Shown here in pieces: positions 19,783 through 29,840 of a stretch of 64,000 nucleotides of DNA. Position 1 is the first letter of the stretch. Each line of letters starts with the position of its first letter. Origin of the DNA: Leguminivora glycinivorella (Eukaryota; Arthropoda; Insecta; Lepidoptera; Tortricidae); the NCBI RefSeq assembly GCF_023078275.1, contig NC_062983.1:12393001-12457000 (forward strand), read 5' to 3'. The notes beneath the pieces were generated by a model, which saw only the letters and a list, made by a program, of their open reading frames with translations, searched no databases and was not told the DNA's origin. A program made the translations under genes and the position numbers.

Positions 19783-20589
19783 ATTAGACTTATATTGACC
19801 GGGATATAGACCGTGATTACCTTTTTGATTTTTGTCGAGCTCCCGATATTTCGACGCAGTTGCATGCATCATGATCACGGAAAACTGACGAAGGCGGGTG
19901 GATGTTAAAGTTGTATAGACAGCGCGCGATCTACCCTCCTTCGCGCGCGTCGGCTGCGTTCACTTTCAGCGTTACCACTGGTCGCGTTCACACTCGATGG
20001 TCTGTCCAAACACACTACACTCACAGTGTCACTACGTTTGTTCAATTCTGACTTCACCGGTTTTTTACACAAACAAATCACTGGATTCCATACATTAGAT
20101 AGTTTGAAGCCATCCTCACGATTGAAATTTTTATATTTGTGAATCTCAATGGCTTCTCTTACCAATCTCGGTATGTAGTGGCGTTCCGTCGAAATTACCT
20201 TAGGACTATGCAACTCGATCCAATGATTTGCACCCGACTCAATGAGATGTTGAGCAATAGCAGACTTGCGAGTATCGTTCTTTTTGACTGCAGCAATGTG
20301 TTCTTTAATTCTGCAGACAATAGTGCGCTTGGTCTGCCCTATGTAAGAACTACCACAACTGCACTCAACTTTGTACACACCAGGTTTTTCCAGAGGAAAA
20401 TTGTCCTTAGGTGACCGCAAGAACTGTGCAATTTTCCTGTGTGGGGTGAAGATAGTTTTTACAGAGTAATTGAGAGATTGGAAATATCGGGAGCTCGACA
20501 AAAATCAAAAAGGTAATCACGGTCTATAGACCGGATATATCCCGGTCAATATAAGTCTAATGAAAATAACCGTGAATCATTCAAAACTC
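19783..20589 (-). mobile_element. Penelope-like element, endonuclease-only copy
   Basis: Flanked by the 12-bp repeat TTAATAGTTATC (19771-19782 and 20590-20601); the uninterrupted copy at 42.7 kb has a single closely similar site. The outer parts are inverted copies: CATTAGACTTATATTGACCG with GATATAGACCGTGATTACC at the left, and the complement at the right. Inverted or partial terminal repeats and 12-bp or longer duplications are known for Penelope-like elements. Only the GIY-YIG nuclease part of the coding region is present; no RT sequence lies inside. A shorter ORF-less copy is at 21365-21617. Confidence 0.8.
19905..20501 (-). CDS. GIY-YIG endonuclease domain of a Penelope-like element
   Basis: The 198-residue frame starts within the terminal repeat (MSSSRYFQSL), so the start Met may be incidental. 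From about residue 15 it reads as the RT-to-endonuclease linker and nuclease of a Penelope-like polyprotein: KIAQFLRSPKDNFPLEK, then GVYKVECSCGSSYIGQTKRT with GVY at 41-43, CSC near 47-49 and YIG at 53-55, the catalytic-type Arg at 64 in CRIKEH, and the conserved tail REAIEIHKYKNFNREDGFKL with NVWNPVI. In the family this domain nicks DNA to prime reverse transcription. The upstream RT domain is absent, so the copy cannot move alone. No internal stop or frameshift disturbs the domain. The Ser/Arg-rich C-terminus after NKRS looks non-conserved. Confidence 0.85.
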   Translation of the reverse strand: MSSSRYFQSLNYSVKTIFTPHRKIAQFLRSPKDNFPLEKPGVYKVECSCGSSYIGQTKRTIVCRIKEHIAAVKKNDTRKSAIAQHLIESGANHWIELHSPKVISTERHYIPRLVREAIEIHKYKNFNREDGFKLSNVWNPVICLCKKPVKSELNKRSDTVSVVCLDRPSSVNATSGNAESERSRRARRRVDRALSIQL

Positions 20590-20601
20590 TTAATAGTTAT
20601 C

Positions 20602-21361
20602 GGTTGCGTGAAGATGCGTAGCGTACTTTACAAGATAAAATATCAGCCTAAAAATTTCGACGAAAATGGCACTTTTCCTCATGAAGATATGCTCTGACCG
20701 AGTTTCTCTTTTGAATACGTTTGTGGCTAAAATATCTTCGTTTCTATTCCTTAATATAACTGCACCATACCTACTCAACATCAGTCTGACATTTGTTGAA
20801 CTCCTGAAATTGAAATGCATTTTCTTAGGAAAATGGCCATCGTGCCGCGTAAATAGCGTTTTGTATATGCCCTTATATTTTCTAAAGAAACAGCGTACAT
20901 ACATAAATTATCCTTTCTATTCAGGTCCTTTAGTTCATGGTTATTTTTCAGTATGCAAAACGTTGTCCCCTCTTCATTTATATTATGTTATTGAATATTT
21001 TATAATTTTAGGCACAATTTTGTATGAATCGCCCATGACTATTTGTAGTTACTTTACTGACACAACCATCCATCCAATTCCTATAAAATGGTTACTTTAT
21101 TTCACAAGTGAAAGACTCCTATAAACGATTTTTGGTATGCAGTATCAAAGCAGTACCGGATATTTTTTTTTTCAGTTAGTTGAATATCTCGTTCAATCCG
21201 CAATGTTCGCAGTTAAGTTTTCCTGTTATAAAAGAATAATAAAACAAACTGTAACGGGATTAAATTGACGATTTAAAATGATAGACATGGAATAAAAATC
21301 AGTTATATTTAAATAGATATCGACATGTATTACAATAGGACACTTATTGTGCCCAACCCTA
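20602..21361. mobile_element. TIR element copy A, right portion
   Basis: Reverse complement of 42678-43490 of copy B with moderate divergence, for example GTCTGACATTTGTTGAACTC and CCTATAAACGATTTTTGGTA. It contains open frames of 104 and 152 codons on opposite strands, both without recognisable motifs and not conserved as frames in copy B. Confidence 0.7.
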
Positions 21362-21364
21362 TAT

Positions 21365-21617
21365 AAGAGTTTTGAATGGTTCACGGTTATTTTCATTAGA
21401 CATGGGATATAGACCGTGATTACCTTTTTGATTTTTTGATTTCGCGAATCTTTGCGAATTTTTGAAATCGCGCGCTGTCTACGCAACTTTGACATCCTCC
21501 CGCCTTCTTCAGTTTTACGTGATCATGATGCATGCAACTGCGTCAAAATATCAAGAGCTCGAGAAAAATCAAAAAGGTAATCACAGTCTAGGTATATCCT
21601 GGTCAATTAAGTCTAAC
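21365..21617 (+). mobile_element. Penelope-like element, ORF-less copy
   Basis: It starts GAGTTTTGAATGGTTCACGG with TTATTTTCATTAGAC and ends GGTCAATTAAGTCTAA, the same termini as the copy at 19783-20589 but in the opposite orientation. The nuclease frame is deleted, leaving about 250 bp. It abuts the right end of the TIR element. Confidence 0.75.
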
Positions 21618-22600
21618 ACAATATGTGCCATTTGGCAACCATTCATGGCGTCACTCTCATTTTTTCGGGATAGTGAGAGATACCATCATGAATATTTACC
21701 AAAATCTAATATGGTGATAACAGAATTGGGACACATTATTCTTTCCATTATATATTGAATAAAAAAAGATTTGGCGAACAAAAAATTTTTTTTTAACATT
21801 TTTGTTTTTCGGCGTGCCGATTCTGAAGTAACATATTGACACAAATTATAGGTACTTATAATGAGTTGGTATTACTTTAAACAAACAGGTTGGTAAGTCC
21901 CAAGGTTTTTCAATCATCGCATTATAAATGTTCTAAACAAAATAACTTTAACCAACATTCTCCTACCAAAAGTAAAAGTCACTTTGAAAGTCATTTGGTT
22001 AGTTAACAGAGACATCAACGTTACGCCGCAAAAATCTATGTAACTTCCCATACATTTTTTTGCGAAAGCTTTAATGGTTGCAACCGACCTCAAGTTTTTA
22101 TAATATGTTTTCTAAGTGCCTTTTTAAAACAACTTTCCTATTACCTACCTAGAAACTAAAACTAAACTGTATTTCAACATAAACACGATGAAAACTACCG
22201 TGAAATATATGCTAAGAGTACAAAAGGTACTTTTCCTCTCAGAACTTTGTGCATAGCTAAACACAGGACGGTGTGATCGAAAGCTGAATGTAGTACGCAA
22301 ACTGGATTACGTGCTTTGAAATGACTTGAGGATAGGCTTTGATTGAATGAATGAGTGAATAAAGCTTTATTATATTCCATACAGATAATTTTTACATAAA
22401 TAATTTGAGTTTTTTTTTAACTAACATGCTATATTGTACATAACAAAAAATTACGTTAATTAAATTTATTGATAAGTATTAATTATTATATTTTTTTAGA
22501 GAAAATCATTCGATTATAAATTAGTAACACATTTGAATAACAGCATGCAACATATTTTATTTATATTATATGTGATATTTCAATTGGCTATGTATTTTGT
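21618..22600. other. Unassigned DNA
   Basis: AT-rich. Around 22340-22380 a TGAATGAATGAGTG stretch and AATAAAGCTTTATTATATTC resemble a polyadenylation region, but no coding sequence precedes it. From about 22430 it may include the 3' tail of the minus-strand LINE. Confidence 0.4.
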
Positions 22601-23187
22601 TATAGGTCAACATTATAATTATGTATATGCTAATTGTTATTCTTTTTAATATGTGTGGACCCCTTTCGGGTAAAAGCCTCCTCCAAAACGTCCAGGTTGC
22701 TCTATCCTTTGCTACCTCTAACCAGCCTTTGCCCGCCACTGCCTCTATTTCGTCGGCCCACCTAGCGCGTGGGCGGGCTCTCGCTCTAGTGCCTCTAGGC
22801 CCGGTCCACTCTACTGCTCTTTTGGTCCACCTATCGTCGTTGTATCTTGCTACATGATCGGCCCCCTTCCATTTTCTCTGCAGGCAAAATGTTAGAGCGT
22901 CGCAAAGCTTGGTTTTATTACATATGTCCGTGTTCTTGACTTTGTCCTTTAATTTTATATTTAGGTAGCTTCTTTTCATTCTCCTCTGTGTAGTCTGGAT
23001 TTTATTTTGGGTCTTTCCATCTTAAGTCCAAGTTTGACAGCCATAGGGATATTATTAGATTTAAGTACTTCTTTATGTGACCAATACTTCTTCCACGTTA
23101 TGGTTATTCTTCTGTCCACTTCTTCTGCATTTCTCTCTTTTTTAAACGAGATTTGTCTGCCCAGATAGACGTAGCTTTCTACATATT
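22600..23187 (-). pseudogene. RTE-type LINE, C-terminal part (3' half of a split element)
   Basis: On the minus strand: YVESYVYLGRQISFKKERNA near 23185-23110, then, after an internal deletion, KIQTTQRRMKRSYLNIKLKD and HVARYNDDRWTKRAVEWTG, RPRARWADEIEAVAGKGW, and after a one-base frameshift near 22690 the expected end LEEAFTRKGST. This is the post-RT region of an RTE-like protein. It continues, after removal of the 1.375-kb insertion, from the RT domain at 24563-25745. The coding capacity is broken by the frameshift and deletion. Confidence 0.85.
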
Positions 23188-24562
23188 ACGTAGACGCGTT
23201 ATGAAGTAATTAAATAAATTGCGAATTTAGCGCGGGTCGGCCGCGTTGGCGATTTGACACGATGGATCTCTCCAAACCGAGTCAACCCATTGTGAACGAG
23301 TTCCTCGCCTTCCTGCAGCTAAAACACAAGCTGTTGCGGGAAGGAAAGATGGATGCGGCTGCTGCTATGCAGATAAGTTCTCGTGCGTCGAGTTTTACCA
23401 TCGAGGACATCTGCCAAGCGAAGCAAGTGCTGTGCCAGTCCCTGGGGATCGTCGGCACATATGTACCTCACCGGAGAGGTGATGAAACCGGGGAGAAGAC
23501 CCTTCAAGATATTAAGAAGATCCTGAAGGAGAATGAAGACCGGATTCCGGAGTTTTTAGCGACGGATACCATCCTGACATCGCGTGAGCCGGATCAAGTC
23601 GACGTTCGCTGCTTGGAAAAGGAAATCGTGGCCCTTAAATCAAGTTTAGCGGAAGTTAAAATTAAGTTTGAAGCGAGCCTGACAACAATAGCCGAATTAC
23701 GCAACGAAATTGCTACTTGGCGGAATGCCCCAATTCGGACGGCTGATTCAAATATTAATATGGACATAAATCGGCCTGACACAAGTGTTCGGTCGGTCAG
23801 TCTGCGCAATGCTGACACGGTAAAAAGTGCAGCACGTGTCGCCGCTCCGCGCGCGCCCCCCCTACGCGCGCGCCCGCCCCCGGTAAACTCGACACTACGT
23901 CAGCGTGCTTATGCTGATGTTGTGGGTCAGCCTCGAACAGCTGACCGGGTCAAGGCACCTACTAAGGTGCGTGATGAACGGGCCCCACTCAAGAAGTCCT
24001 CCAGCGTCAGTGTGGATAAGGAGGGATTCACACTGGTGGAAAGAAAAAACAAGACTCGTAGGGCGCCTTGAAAGACTGTGTGTGGCACTGCAGAGCCGGT
24101 TAATTCTGGTCTACGGGTCGCAACACCGAGTAGGGCGCTGTATGTGTCTCGCCTGCACTACTCCGCTGTGGCAGACGAGGTGGTGGACTACGTTCGCCGG
24201 AAGACTGGCTACACGCTGAGGGTGCAACAGCTGCAGTCGCGTCACTACGTGCACTTCAGCTCGTTCGTTGTGCGCGTGCCGCGGCCGCTGCAGTACACCA
24301 TCGCGAGCGCAGACTTCTGGCCGAAAGGTGTGGTTTTTCGGCGGTTCCGGGGCAACCTGCCGAATCCTACACCGGGGCAAACGACGCAACGGAGCCACGC
24401 TGTTACGTCATCGCCCAAATCAATTGTTTAGTTGTAAACTTTTATTGTTTGTTTTTCTTCATGTCCTTATTTACTTACTGTTTTTTATTATTTAAGTTTC
24501 ATGACGCATTGGATTTATCTGTAATGTCATTGAAATATGCTTTAAAATAAATAAATAAATAA
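23188..24562 (+). mobile_element. ORF1-only non-LTR retroposon, complete insertion
   Basis: The 1,375-bp insert has a 74-nt 5' leader, a single ORF1-type gene (23262-24431 with one stop), a 131-nt 3' UTR and an (AAAT)n tail ending at 24562. ATATT occurs on both sides (23183-23187 and 24563-24567). Removing insert and one ATATT joins the host LINE as GAATATGTAGAAAGC, which continues its frame NNMSVEYVESYVYLG without a break. There is no ORF2 (endonuclease or RT), so mobilisation in trans is implied. The tail resembles those of the SINEs in this window. Confidence 0.85.
23262..24431 (+). pseudogene. ORF1 protein of a non-LTR retrotransposon, one in-frame stop
   Basis: The frame starts MDLSKPSQPIVNEFLAFLQL and is open for 269 codons. 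A TGA at 24069-24071 follows RRAP, and the same frame continues without shift for 117 further codons to TAG at 24431 (about 389 codons in all). Regions: an N-terminal helical part like that of lepidopteran LINE ORF1 proteins; a predicted coiled coil at about residues 118-153 (LEKEIVALKSSLAEVKIKF); a basic, Pro-rich linker at about 185-215; and after the stop a conserved C-terminal domain with LYVSRLHYSAV, HFSSFVVRVP and FWPKGVVFRRFRG. Such proteins bind the element RNA. TGA versus CGA is a single C-to-T change, so the stop may be recent. GC content is higher than in the flanks. Confidence 0.75.
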
Positions 24563-25745
24563 ATATTCAACAGACATGTTGTTTATCACTATTCGGGCTT
24601 GAAAATGGTTAGTAATGATTTTTGTCTTTTTTAGATTCATTTCCAGCCCAATTTTTGTACTAGCTCTATGTAATTAAGTCGTTAATCATAAGCTGTAATT
24701 GATCCGAGCTCTCTGAGAAAAGAATTATATCATCGGCAAACCTGAGGTGACTTAGATAATTTTCGTTCAAGTTAATGGCTAGGCTAGACCATGGTAGGTT
24801 TTGCATAATATGTTGAAGTAACAGTTTCGGAGAGATTGGATCGCCTTGTCTGACGCCTCTATTTATGCTGATTGTTTTTCCTGTTCTGTCCAGTCTAACT
24901 CTGCTAGTGCTGTTGGTATAGATGTTTTTTAGAATATTAATATACTTTTCGTTTATATTCAGTGTTCTCAGTGCTTCCCAAATGGCGTTGTGAGATATAG
25001 AGTGAAATGCTTTTTTATAATCAATTAAAGCTAGATATAAAGGTCTACGGAACTCTAGGTATTTCTCTATCATCAGATTTACTACTTGAATATGATCTGT
25101 TGTGTTGTATCCACTTCTGAAACCGGCCTGTTCAATGGGTTGGTGTGCGTCAATGTTCGGGCAAATTCTTGTAAGCACTCAGGATGCAAATAATTTGTAT
25201 AGGCATGGCATGAGGCTTATCGGTCGGTAATTCTCTATGTCTGCTGGGTCGCCTTTTTTGTATAGCAAGGTGATTTCTGATTTTGTCCATAAGTGTGGCA
25301 CAGTTTCTTCGGTTAATATTTTATTAAAAAGGATCGTGATAGGTGTTAATAAAAGTGTTTTGCCAAATTTTATACATTCATTCGTGATACCATCTGGCCC
25401 TGGGCTTTTTTCTGACTTGAGTTTATTTATATGTTTCAGGATTTCAACTTCAGAGAATTTCTCAATGTTTGATGAATTCTTGCATTGCGTTTCAACAGTG
25501 GATGATGGTGACGACTCTGGTTGACTATAAAGTTTTGTATAGAAGTCCTATTGTATAGAAGTAGCTATATTTATAATGTTTAGTCGAGAACTAGTTTTTG
25601 TAGTGATGGTATCCATTTCTTTGTTTTGTTTAATTCTTTGTAGGCTTTTTTCGTCGATCTCGATTTGTCTAAGTGTCTCTATGGTAAGAGTTCGGTGTAA
25701 GTCAAAAAAGGCTTTGATTACTGTTTTCTTTATCAGAAACAGAAA
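24563..25745 (-). pseudogene. RTE-type LINE, reverse transcriptase domain (5' half of a split element)
   Basis: The minus strand encodes, from about 25740 down: FYTKLYSQPESSP, KLKSEKSPGPDGITNECIK, LLYKKGDPADIENYRPISL, EQAGFRSGYNTTDHIQVVN, LYLALIDYKKAFHS, RGVRQGDPISPKL, and the catalytic box LRFADDIILFSE (FADD at about 24729-24740), then KIGLEMNLKKTKI. These are RT motifs of an RTE-type LINE. The N-terminal endonuclease is missing (5' truncation near 25745). Breaks: a stop after AST/SIQ near 25550, a frame change near 25178 between LYKLFAS and VLTRICPN, and a small deletion before QHIMQNL. The active-site residues are intact, but the protein is not translatable as one piece. Confidence 0.9.
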
Positions 25746-25925
25746 GATACAAGGGTAGTGGAAGACCTAAGAAAAGATGGACGGACTGTGTGAAGAATGA
25801 TATGAGAGTGAAAGGTTTAATATGGAAATGACGGCTGATTAGAGAGGAATGGAAGACGATCTGCTGCGCCGACCCAAAACAATGGGAAAAGGGCAAGTAA
25901 ATGATGATGATTGATGATGAAACAC
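25743..25925 (+). pseudogene. LINE 3' end (RPKKRWTDCVKNDM type)
   Basis: The plus strand reads GRPKKRWTDCVKNDMRVKG, then REEWKTICCADPKQWEKGK and a stop, followed by ATGATGATGATTGATGATGA. This is the end of a LINE ORF2 protein of a family different from the neighbouring minus-strand RTE. It is heavily truncated. Confidence 0.7.
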
Positions 25926-25979
25926 ACAGGTAGGTACATAAGTTCACGTACGTTAATTATTTCCAAAAGCATTTTTCTC

Positions 25980-26040
25980 GATTTGAGCCGACCCCACCTA
26001 AAGTAGGATGAAGCAAGGATGAAGAAGAAAAGGCTTTTCT
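25980..26040 (+). repeat. LINE 3'-UTR fragment
   Basis: GAGCCGACCCCACCTAAAG then GGATGAAGCAAGGATGAAG resembles the 3' terminus of a lepidopteran LINE. It is short and identified by memory of the motif only. Confidence 0.5.
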
Positions 26041-27082
26041 AGCCATAAATTATGTTTATAAATATCCGATTCGAAGGACCAAAAATTTGAGGATGCGGAA
26101 GAACTTACTGAATAAGGTGATCTGTTTCGCCCCTTGACCGAGTGTCTTCACTGGTTTGGTTTTACATTATTTGATTGGGATCCCTGTAGTAATTTTCTTT
26201 ATTCTTCTTATTGTATCGAGGTTCCTGTTTTTTTTATACAGTATTTTCTTTATTTTGAATTATAATATTCTCAATATGTACGTGATCAGTTTTCTTTCTA
26301 TATTGACTTTGACTTATATGCCACTTCAATTTTTATTTTTACACCTTGTCGAAAACACCTAACAAGGAGATCAGAATCCGTCAGAATATATTTTACAAAA
26401 GAGTTTTGAATTGAGGTGCAAACAGTCCCCTAATACAAGCTTCTGAAAACGCATAGGACCGGATCGATTAGCATAAAAAAAGTTGTCAAGGTGAGCTCAT
26501 TCTCGCACCCTGTAATATATTCATAGAACTGCGTCAAATTATTTTAAAATTATATCTTCATCCACTTACAGTTCAGCGACTGATAATTTATGCTTACTCG
26601 CTTGGGAAACTTGTTAGCTTAACCTTCTTAAATTTCAGACAAATACCCTCAAAGACCCTCAAACGAACTGAATAAATCATATCCCTTATTTATGTATCCA
26701 ACAAACTTTCTCTGGAATTTATTTACATTGAAAATTTTTCGACAGAAAGAAATTGCTCCACGTCTCTATATTTTTTATTTCAACTAACTTAAAAAAATTA
26801 AGTTGTTATTTTTGTTGGTTGATCTTTCAACAATTTGAATTCGTGATTTTCAATATAGTTAGGTATTTATATACCTATAGGTAAACTTATACCGCATAGT
26901 TAATATTTATTTATACCTATATATACCTATGAATAACAAATAATTAAAACTATTATAGACACCAGTTAAAACTTAAAAATAAATGACTACCTATGTTACA
27001 TTCCCATTTCCGGCTCTCACCGGACCCAAAAGTGCCAAAGATGCGTTATAGCCGCATTGCACAGCCGGCGATATTTGTTGGA
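26041..27082. other. Unassigned AT-rich DNA
   Basis: No recognisable element. A hydrophobic 68-codon frame at 26156-26362 is rich in Phe/Ile/Leu codons, as expected of AT-rich non-coding DNA. Confidence 0.5.
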
Positions 27083-27207
27083 CCAGGGGGCCGATTTTTG
27101 AGTCTCACTGTCACTAAAATACCGGTTGGAAACGATGAATTGCCTACTATTTTCAGTCAAAATTTTCTGAATTCGAACGCCGTGAGACTCAAAAATCGGC
27201 CCCCTGG
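27083..27207. mobile_element. Foldback MITE, family 1, copy 3
   Basis: Ends CCAGGGGGCCGATTTTTGAG and CAAAAATCGGCCCCCTGG are perfectly complementary; the middle has ACCGGTTGGAAACG and TTCTGAATTCGAACGCCG. Its right end overlaps or abuts the next MITE (family 3), with no spacer. Confidence 0.9.
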
Positions 27208-27376
27208 CCACATATAGCCGAATGGCATTTCAACGACGCGAAACGAAAACGAAACGCCACGAAAGGTAGTCTGGCTCTGCCGTGCCAATACGCAAGAGCG
27301 ATAGAGATAGATATCTACAAGCGTTTCGTTTTTTGAGCGTTTCGTGAGCATTTGTACCATTCGGCTACGGGGCCAG
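27204..27376. mobile_element. MITE, family 3 (AGCCGAATGGCA), copy 2
   Basis: Ends CTGGCCACATATAGCCGAAT and CATTCGGCTACGGGGCCAG. The interior GTCTGGCTCTGCCGTGCC and GAGATAGATATCTACAAGCG matches copies at 6488 (reversed) and 60992. It shares CTGG with the end of the adjacent family-1 MITE. Confidence 0.85.
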
Positions 27377-28040
27377 GTAAGAGCTAGCACGGGGGTCGTT
27401 GCTCTCTGTCTCGTAAACGCCGCCCCAAAGCTCCAATTAGTACCTCCACACACCAAGGCCCTGCCGTTTCAATGGCGACCGGAACAAAATCGTAATCCGA
27501 TGCCAAGTTGAAACTGAAATAAATTGAAAATTAACCGATGAGTCGATGATTTTGATTTATAAAAATAAAAAATAAGAATAGTTTAATTACAAGAAATATT
27601 CTGAATAACATTGGTCAATAACCTGCGGCTCCACAGTAGGCTAAGCCTGGGATGCCATCTTTCATAACATCTAGAAAGAGATATTCATGTATTAATTATC
27701 CGTTAATGTTCATATTAAATACATCACTAAGCTTTAACGCTTGAACTTAGTTCATAAAAGATTTAACAAATACTCATTAACGGTGACTATTAAACGTGGC
27801 TTTGTGATTCAACGTGATGATAATATAACGTTAATTAAGTCTAGACTTCGAGTAGGTAAACAAGTATTTTAATTTAGATTTTCGATTTCAAGTGTTATAA
27901 GAGATATTTACTTAATAATTTTTATTCCCAATAAAAATATAGGTATTACGACCCGGCCACGACATTGGTCTAAGTTAACTGCTTAAATTGAACCATGGTT
28001 ACCGAATACTACCTATGTAGTTATCACAGAGCCACCTTGA
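27377..28040. other. Unassigned DNA
   Basis: No element or coding frame recognised; AT-rich after 27520. Confidence 0.5.
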
Positions 28041-28049
28041 AGAAGCTAG

Positions 28050-28245
28050 TTCAGATTACGTTGGTGGAGAGTTGGTAGGGCTGGGTAGTAGGGAGGACGA
28101 CATCTGGAAATTGCGGGTTACAACTGGATGAGACTAGCTCAGGACCGGGACAAGTGGCGTACTATAAGAGAGGTATTGCTTAGCAGTGGGCGATAGAGGG
28201 CTGATATGATAATGATGGCAATGATGGATAGTGAGAGTATTTGTG
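28050..28245 (+). pseudogene. LINE 3' end (WMRLAQDRDKW type)
   Basis: One frame reads GYNWMRLAQDRDKWRTIREV with LLSSGR before a stop, followed by ATGATAATGATGGCAATGAT, the typical end and 3' tail of an RTE-like LINE in insects. Upstream sequence is degenerate. Confidence 0.7.
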
Positions 28246-29400
28246 TCTTTGCATGTCTAAAAGGTATACGCTGCAAAGCGCACATAAATCCATAATCTTT
28301 GGTACATTTTTACGAATCATTATGACATTTCTAAAAAGACACCGAGTCGTCTATAGTAGAAAAAATCGCAGTTTGTAACAACAACAATAAAGCACTAAAT
28401 ACACCTGCGTAAAATAAAGCGTGTCACGCAAAGTTACTGTTCCGCTAATCAAATTGTCAACGCAAGACAGCGAAATCGCGACAGCTATAAAGATAACTCG
28501 AGGAAAGAGCAAACATTACACTGTGTTGCGACCGGCTTTATACCTACCCTCTTTATCTGTCAAAACTTTCGTTTAGGAATAAAAAGGGATAAAACAATTT
28601 AAATTTGTTTCACGAATAAGTTGTAAATATAAAACTTGTCGACTTGAACGTTGAGTCATTGCTGTTACTAAATCAGCTTTAGTATTTGTCATAAGTTTTT
28701 GTAGAAAATAATTTACCTAACCGAAACGAAATAATACAATTTGTCTTTTTTATGGTTTTAGGTACCTAAATGTTAGTCGAAAATAGGTTTCATGCTGGCT
28801 GTAACCTAATTACCTACTCAGATTTTTAGATCAAAGTGATAGCCGTCGCTGAGCTTAGGCAAACTTAATGCGTACTCAATATACCCATCCTGTTTGATGT
28901 CCACTTATTTTCTTAAAAAGCATTAGCATACCTACTGGTTAAAATTTCAATAATGTAAACTTAATTAATTAACTTCAAAAATATTATAATATTACAGGTA
29001 ATGTGCGTTAAAAATTACTGATGGCGACGCGGTGAGCGACGGGCATTAATATCTCATTTCATTCTAGAAACATAAGACATGGGTACCTAGTACCTACTTG
29101 GGTAGGTTTATAATTATTAGTCGACTAAATTAGTCGTAAGTTTAGTAGATTACTATTAAGATTGCTGCCTGTCTTAATGAAAGCTTGTGTTTTATTTCGA
29201 AGGTTAGATTGAATCTTTATATATACTCGACATAATCGACCTCCTCCGAACTCCATCAATCTTGAGTCAAAATACGGCACACCCGTGCTTTAACGGACCA
29301 TTAAATTTGATAAGTGGGCCAATCAAAATTTATATGTAACTCGCGTACCTATAGCACATTCTATAAAGGCAATATAATTTTAGTAGATAAGGTTATATAT
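28246..29400. other. Unassigned AT-rich DNA
   Basis: No repeat family or coding frame recognised. Confidence 0.5.
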
Positions 29401-29404
29401 CAAT

Positions 29405-29452
29405 TTCAAAAAATATTTAATAAAATAATTTGATTTGTTCCCTAGTTGTATA
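29405..29452. repeat. Short dispersed motif TAATTTGATTTGTTCCC
   Basis: AAAATAATTTGATTTGTTCC occurs here, at about 55150-55175, and inverted near 50857-50880. Here it lies upstream of the tRNA-derived SINE and may be part of it or of a repeat that SINE often enters. Confidence 0.5.
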
Positions 29453-29589
29453 GATGGCAGCACCATCTCTCTAGCTATACCGCAATCCTGTAAAGGATTC
29501 GTATAGGAGGTGCAAGCACACTTTGCTGGGCCTTAGAATTGGTCAAAGGCGCCTAGAGCTTTATCAGAGAAATTTCGCCGAGTACCACG

Positions 29590-29715
29590 GCGGGCGGGTG
29601 GCCTATTGGTAAGGACGTTAGCCGCGTAAGTTGAAGACCCGGGTTCGATTCCCGCCTCGGCCTCCAGTGGGCCTTGTCGTTTTTTCTTTCGTGTATGATA
29701 TCTATTTCAGTTTAT
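29590..29715 (+). repeat. tRNA-derived SINE, linear copy (AAGACCCGGGTTCGATTCCC)
   Basis: A tRNA-like head of about 75 nt with A box TGGCCTATTGGTAAGG and B box GGGTTCGATTCCC, followed by CCAGTGGGCCTTGTCGTTTT and TTCTTTCGTGTATGATATCT. The upstream GTATAGGAGGTGCAAGCAC (29502) also occurs in the minus-strand fragment at 54775-54860. The same tRNA-plus-tail sequence forms the arms of the palindrome at 51405-51599. The anticodon arm is irregular, so this is not a functional tRNA gene. Confidence 0.75.
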
Positions 29716-29840
29716 AATTTCAAAACTCTTAGAAGAATAATTATGATATTTAGAAAATTGCAAAGTTAACAGAGTATTTATTTATTATTGGAATGAAAAC
29801 TGAAGGAGCTTTTTTCAGTAAGTACCAAAATATTAATTAA

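Larger units (their letters stand above)
18924..21361. mobile_element. TIR element (ACAGGGTTGGGCAG), copy A, with two nested insertions
   Basis: It starts TACAGGGTTGGGCAGGTTAA and ends GTGCCCAACCCTATA. The intact copy at 42678-43815, in opposite orientation, aligns to its flanks 18924-19200 and 20602-21361. What is extra here is an insertion at 19207-19737 and a Penelope-like element at 19783-20589. TA at the ends suggests a TA target duplication. No transposase was recognised; the interior has scattered open frames without motifs. Confidence 0.8.

Noticed and set aside
20590..21124. 104- and 152-codon frames as genes
   Set aside because: They lie on opposite strands of the TIR element and are not kept open in its second copy.
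23262..24431. Host coiled-coil protein gene
   Set aside because: The insert has exact retroposon boundaries inside a LINE, a poly(AAAT) tail and a C-terminal domain typical of LINE ORF1 proteins.
29590..29665. Functional tRNA gene
   Set aside because: A and B boxes are present, but the anticodon arm is irregular and the sequence continues into a SINE tail repeated elsewhere.
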